Assembly: GCA_036512955.1 (NCBI GenBank)
Contig: DATBZX010000116.1
Coordinates: 1 to 7,740 of the forward strand
Origin: DASRAA01 sp036512955
Lineage (GTDB): Bacteria > Acidobacteriota > Terriglobia > Terriglobales > Acidobacteriaceae
Direction: 5' to 3'
Length of the DNA stretch: 7,740 nt
A program made the position numbers and the translations under genes. Below the pieces are notes generated by a model that searched no databases, was not told where the DNA came from, and was given only the letters and a program-made list of their open reading frames with translations. Shown here one piece after another: positions 6,250-7,740 of the stretch; position 1 is the stretch's first letter; each line of letters begins with the position of its first letter.

Positions 6250-6909
6250 ATGAAACTGCGCTTCACTTCGAGTCTGCTCGTGCTTCTTGCTGCCCTGCTC
6301 GTCGCTCCAGCGATATTTGCGGGCCCCGTAACCTGGACGAGTTGGAACAGCACTGGGACGAACCAAGTCAGCGGCACCTTGGGCGGGGTCGGCGTAACCT
6401 ACTCGGGCGGATATTTCTTTGCACAGACTAATAACATGGGCATAGATTACTGGAACCCGCAAGCTGCCTACCTCAGTGGAACGGTCAGCAATGCGCCAGA
6501 CTCGCAATCGGTGGACATCATCGCAATCGGTACCGGCGGGCAAGGTGAAACCATCACTTTTTCGTCACCCGTGACGAATCCCATCCTGGCCGTGATCAGC
6601 GTCAATGGCCCGGGTCTGTATTTCTCCGCACCATTTAACGTGCTCAGCGATGGCTGCGGTTACTGGGGCTGCGGCAACCTGTATGTCGGCGCGGGCAATC
6701 TGCTGTACTCCAACGGTGAGGGCACCGGCGCGATTCAGTTCCCTGGTACCTTCACGCAGATCACGATTAACGAACAGGGCTCTGAGAACTGGCGAGGTTT
6801 CACCGTTGGTGTCCTGCCAACGGGAACGCCGGAACCCGGCACACTGGTGATGTTCGGTTCCGGCATCCTCGGACTCGCCGGTATCCTGCGTCGCAAAATC
6901 AACATGTAG
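6250..6909 (+). CDS. PEP-CTERM sorting domain surface protein
   Basis: A 219-residue exported protein. Residues 1-24 are a classic signal peptide (basic MKLR, a Leu/Ala core, cleavage after AIFA). The body is rich in Gly, Ser, Thr and aromatic residues with beta-strand spacing, and includes SSPVTNPILAVISVNG (105-120), GYWGCGN (137-143) and NWRGFTVGV (180-188). The pattern PV-NP-A-SVNG ... G-GYWG ... E-NW-GFTVG is one I recognise from PEP-CTERM proteins. Cys136 and Cys141 could form a disulfide after export. The C-terminus has PEPG (194-197), a hydrophobic helix (about 198-212) and a basic RRK tail, the signal recognised by an exosortase (EpsH/XrtA type), which cleaves and transfers the protein to the cell surface. 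No exosortase gene is in the window. The gene is monocistronic, closed by a strong terminator. The ligand or role of the body is unknown. Confidence 0.92.
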   Translation: MKLRFTSSLLVLLAALLVAPAIFAGPVTWTSWNSTGTNQVSGTLGGVGVTYSGGYFFAQTNNMGIDYWNPQAAYLSGTVSNAPDSQSVDIIAIGTGGQGETITFSSPVTNPILAVISVNGPGLYFSAPFNVLSDGCGYWGCGNLYVGAGNLLYSNGEGTGAIQFPGTFTQITINEQGSENWRGFTVGVLPTGTPEPGTLVMFGSGILGLAGILRRKINM

Positions 6910-6935
6910 TTATCTGGATGATCGCTGTCTTAAGT

Positions 6936-6963
6936 GCCGGGGCACTCGCCCCGGCTTTCTTCT
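6936..6963 (+). terminator. Rho-independent terminator after the first PEP-CTERM gene
   Basis: GCCGGGGC (6936-6943), loop ACTC, and GCCCCGGC (6948-6955) form a perfect 8-bp GC-rich stem, followed by TTTCTTCT. It lies 26 bp after the stop codon. It should separate transcription of the two PEP-CTERM genes, so the second one needs its own promoter. Confidence 0.92.
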
Positions 6964-7045
6964 GTCCACTCACCGCGCCTAATCCATCATTGACACCCGT
7001 GTGGTCGGAAGGTTGCTGCGATTCCTCAGTTCAATCCAAGATGGC

Positions 7046-7061
7046 TGGCCTGATCAGGCCA
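7046..7061. repeat. Perfect 16-bp palindrome
   Basis: TGGCCTGATCAGGCCA is its own reverse complement over all 16 bases. It lies about 85 bp upstream of the second PEP-CTERM gene's likely ribosome binding site, in a spacer of about 180 bp (6964-7146) that otherwise shows no gene. No T-run follows, so it is not a terminator. An operator for a dimeric regulator is the simplest reading. Confidence 0.5.
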
Positions 7062-7146
7062 ATTCTTAACCAATCCTCTCGGCAGGGAATACTTACTACA
7101 TGGCGATTTACCGCCGCTTATTCCTCCTCCGGACGGATAAATTCAG

Positions 7147-7740
7147 TTGATACGCGACATACAATCAGGTGTCTTGGCGTCCCTCGCAATCGTAAATTGC
7201 GCGCAAGCCACCTCGATCAACGGCAACATGACCGTTGACAATGCGTTTTACGCCTATGTCAGCACCAACAATGCGATGCTTGGGACTTTAGTTGCATCCG
7301 GCAACTCCTGGCCTACGACGTTTTCCCTTAGCGCCGCTCTCACCCCCGGAGTAACGAATTATCTCCAGATCGTAGCCATCAACTATGGCGGCCCGGGCGC
7401 GTTCATTGGGGACTTCTCCCTGAGCGGTACGGGGTTTCAGTTCGCCAATGGGTCTCAGAATCTTCTGACCGACACCACCAATTGGGCTGGAGGCTACAAC
7501 AGCAGCAATTCTTTTGTGGCTCCTCAACCATGGGTAGTGCCGGCTGGCGGTGTGTACAGTCAGGGGGCCAATGGCGTAGGTCCGTGGGGCACGGTTTCCG
7601 GAGTCAGCTCCAGCGCTCTTTGGATATGGCCTAGCGACGCCAATAGCACTGGTTGCGCCTTCTGTACGGTCGATTTCTCCACAGCGATCACGCCGACTTC
7701 AGTCACTCCCGAGCCGGGAACCATGATTATGTTTGGCTCT
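7147..7740 (+). CDS. Second PEP-CTERM protein with jelly-roll-like body, 3' end outside window
   Basis: An open frame from the stop at 7138-7140 to the window edge, 198 codons if started at TTG 7147. GGACGGA (7131-7137) sits nine bases before that TTG; no ATG is available ahead of the signal peptide, so the start is uncertain. Residues about 8-21 (GVLASLAIVNCAQA) look like the core and cleavage site of a signal peptide, though the n-region MIRDIQS is weakly basic. The body reads TVDNAFYAYVS (29-39), LGTLVASGNSW (45-55), YLQIVAINYGGPGAF (72-86), LLTDTTNW (106-113) and GVGPWGTV (143-150). This order resembles galactose-binding-like jelly-roll modules with DN-Y-LYVNG, GSG--W, NVIAV-A-N-GGPAG, SD-SW and GPWG motifs that accompany sugar-active enzymes. 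It ends with TPEPGTMIMFGS (187-198), the start of a PEP-CTERM signal; only about 15 residues should be missing. Confidence 0.85.
   Translation, partial: MIRDIQSGVLASLAIVNCAQATSINGNMTVDNAFYAYVSTNNAMLGTLVASGNSWPTTFSLSAALTPGVTNYLQIVAINYGGPGAFIGDFSLSGTGFQFANGSQNLLTDTTNWAGGYNSSNSFVAPQPWVVPAGGVYSQGANGVGPWGTVSGVSSSALWIWPSDANSTGCAFCTVDFSTAITPTSVTPEPGTMIMFGS

Noticed and set aside
6918..7238. Open frame of 106 codons between the two PEP-CTERM genes
   Set aside because: Its start lies just before, and it reads straight through, the strong terminator at 6936-6963. It then overlaps the signal peptide of the second PEP-CTERM gene in another frame and has no ribosome binding site.
1..7740. CRISPR arrays, tRNA or rRNA genes, toxin-antitoxin pairs, transposases, phage genes
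   Set aside because: None seen: no regularly spaced repeats, no cloverleaf-like segments noticed by eye, and no coding frame with such signatures.

Overview
The window reads as chromosomal DNA from a moderately GC-rich Gram-negative bacterium, most likely an Acidobacteriota (Terriglobia or Koribacter-like) species. The pointers are two tandem PEP-CTERM surface proteins with the tail style MFGSGILGLAGILRRK, a secreted protein of a type I associate with acidobacteria, an NrfD-type respiratory membrane subunit, and a promoter arrangement suggesting leaderless transcription. This placement is inference; no rRNA or tRNA gene is present to fix it.

Layout. At 1-282 (+) is the C-terminal end of an NrfD/PsrC-type quinone-interacting membrane subunit, followed by a hairpin-plus-T terminator that overlaps the end of the convergent gene. 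At 292-3666 three minus-strand genes lie in transcription order: a three-helix membrane protein (2974-3666), a YceH/DUF480 protein (2283-2939) and a medium-chain acyl-CoA synthetase-like enzyme (292-2115). The first two are 34 bp apart and probably form an operon. The third follows a 167 bp gap. At 3667-3770 a divergent intergenic region separates this block from a stand-alone RibD C-terminal-type reductase (3771-4700, +). A secreted beta-rich protein (4836-5528, +) follows.

From 5529 the region looks eroded. A minus-strand aspartate/glutamate racemase survives only as its C-terminal 101 or so residues, with a one-base frameshift and no N-terminal half (5669-5973). Next to it is a gene-free stretch with repeated GGTGGA...ATTCC motifs, possibly a relic of the event that truncated the racemase. 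At 6250-6909 (+) is a complete PEP-CTERM protein with a strong ribosome binding site and a textbook terminator (6936-6963). After a spacer with a perfect 16-bp palindrome, a second PEP-CTERM protein begins (about 7147) and runs off the window. Its body resembles the jelly-roll modules found beside glycoside hydrolases. It is easily missed because it has no stop inside the window and no obvious ATG.

The genes do not form one pathway. The left part is ordinary housekeeping and metabolic content; the right part is an accessory surface-protein locus whose products would need an exosortase encoded elsewhere. I found no convincing new defence, mobile or biosynthetic system. The most notable points are the hidden racemase relic, the hidden second PEP-CTERM gene, and an Asp at a normally Gly position in the synthetase A8 hinge motif.
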